64,000 nt of DNA from Crocosphaera sp. UHCC 0190 (GTDB lineage Bacteria > Cyanobacteriota > Cyanobacteriia > Cyanobacteriales > Microcystaceae): the NCBI RefSeq assembly GCF_034932065.1, contig NZ_JAYGHP010000007.1, forward strand, positions 1 to 64,000, given 5' to 3'. Numbering within the stretch: the first letter of the stretch is position 1; the number at the start of each line of letters is the position of its first letter. This document shows, piece by piece, positions 63,477 through 64,000 of the stretch. The notes below the pieces were generated by a model. The model was not told the origin of the DNA. It saw only the letters and a program-made list of their open reading frames with translations, and ran no database searches. The translations under genes and the position numbers were made by a program.

Positions 63477-64000
63477 GTGAAAAATTTTCTTTTATTAGCA
63501 TCTTTAGCAATCACTCAGGTATTAGGCGATATCCTGCTGAGTCGTGGAATGAAGGACTTTGTAGGGTTTGATTTTTCGAGTCCAACGATTATTTTGTATT
63601 TAATTACTTACATTCTAACGAATTATTGGATCTTGATGGGACTCTGTGTCCTGGTGATTTCTTTAAGTCTTTATCTAACGGCAATTTCTAAGTTGGATTT
63701 AAGTTATGTTTTGCCTATTCATGCCTCAAGTTATGTTCTCAATGGGTTATTCGCTTGGGTGTTTTTAGGAGAACAAATCTCAGGAATGCGATGGGTTAGC
63801 ACGTTTATTATTGCCTTTGGAGTGTTATGTGTTGGCCTAAGTGATAGCCAAACTTCCCAGATTTCGGGGACATATCGAGGGAATATTAAGTCTCGGAATG
63901 TGCCTTTGTTTCTCCTGCCCTTAAGTATAGCTGTTTCTAAGACTTGGTTGGCGATCTTTATCAGTTCTATTTCTGATGGCGGTGGAGATTTATTGTTAGC
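63477..64000 (+). CDS. EamA/DMT-superfamily transporter, N-terminal part (cut by window edge)
   Basis: An open frame beginning with GTG at 63477 runs to the right edge without a stop, giving 174 complete codons. It encodes hydrophobic helices: FLLLASLAITQVLGDILLSR, then ILMGLCVLVISLSLYLTAIS, KLDLSYVLPIHASSYVLNG and WVSTFIIAFGVLCVGLSD. This matches the first four-helix half of drug/metabolite exporter (EamA) proteins. A full protein would be ~300 residues. The start is uncertain: GTG without a strong Shine-Dalgarno, next ATG at MKDFVG. Confidence 0.75.
   Translation, partial: MKNFLLLASLAITQVLGDILLSRGMKDFVGFDFSSPTIILYLITYILTNYWILMGLCVLVISLSLYLTAISKLDLSYVLPIHASSYVLNGLFAWVFLGEQISGMRWVSTFIIAFGVLCVGLSDSQTSQISGTYRGNIKSRNVPLFLLPLSIAVSKTWLAIFISSISDGGGDLLL

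Overview
The window is chromosomal DNA of a cyanobacterium. The evidence is a ferredoxin-thioredoxin reductase catalytic chain, a perfect Yfr1 small RNA next to trxA, two PEP-CTERM proteins, an HpsP-like glycosyltransferase, and many HIP1-type GCGATCGC octamers in A+T-rich DNA. A unicellular Crocosphaera/Cyanothece/Rippkaea-like organism would fit, but that is inference.

Layout. 1-1400 is degraded mobile and accessory DNA: the C-terminal half of an IS1634-like transposase and the tail of an AAA-like protein. 1.4-14.9 kb is mostly housekeeping: an antiporter, a ROK kinase, an SGNH hydrolase, a low-molecular-weight phosphatase, cobO, maf, D-lactate-type dehydrogenase, dprA, an HTTM protein and a lactate/glycolate oxidase. 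A structured RNA candidate lies at 6.24-6.44 kb. 15.1-19.9 kb holds metal-related genes: a His-rich PEP-CTERM protein with a PepSY membrane protein, then tyrS, then a bacterioferritin-like protein with an FTR1 iron permease. 20.0-26.2 kb is the most unusual unit. It encodes a membrane-tethered periplasmic-binding-protein sensor, a membrane vWA protein and a 1124-residue tubulin-like GTPase with a C-terminal GYF-like domain.

26.3-36.3 kb carries a nitrilase, ruvC, an M15-peptidase-like orphan, a Nudix hydrolase, groEL with a perfect CIRCE, an acetyltransferase, ftrC, trxA, yfr1, a PcrA-type helicase and a thioesterase. 36.4-43.7 kb is a glycosyltransferase and envelope region with a broken GT2 gene, followed by a cupin/GST pair and a DUF29 gene. 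43.8-48.0 kb is an arsenic locus: arsC, arsH and acr3 behind a palindromic operator, with the arsR-type regulator 1.5 kb away beyond a PEP-CTERM gene.

49-60.4 kb is accessory and defence-like: small ORFs, a Uma2 nuclease, a methyltransferase with a putative restriction enzyme, prfC, and two paralogous coiled-coil proteins. The coiled-coil genes diverge from an XRE repressor/ImmA protease pair, and a DpnII-type GATC restriction-modification pair follows. The right end has an ABC ATPase, a TPR periplasmic protein, a GT2 enzyme and the start of an EamA transporter cut by the window edge.

Several short palindromic repeat families recur between genes: a 28-bp family (four copies), a 17-bp family (three), a 59-bp hairpin (two), a 60-bp hairpin inside the tubulin operon (two), and one MITE-like element. 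No tRNA, rRNA or CRISPR array was seen.
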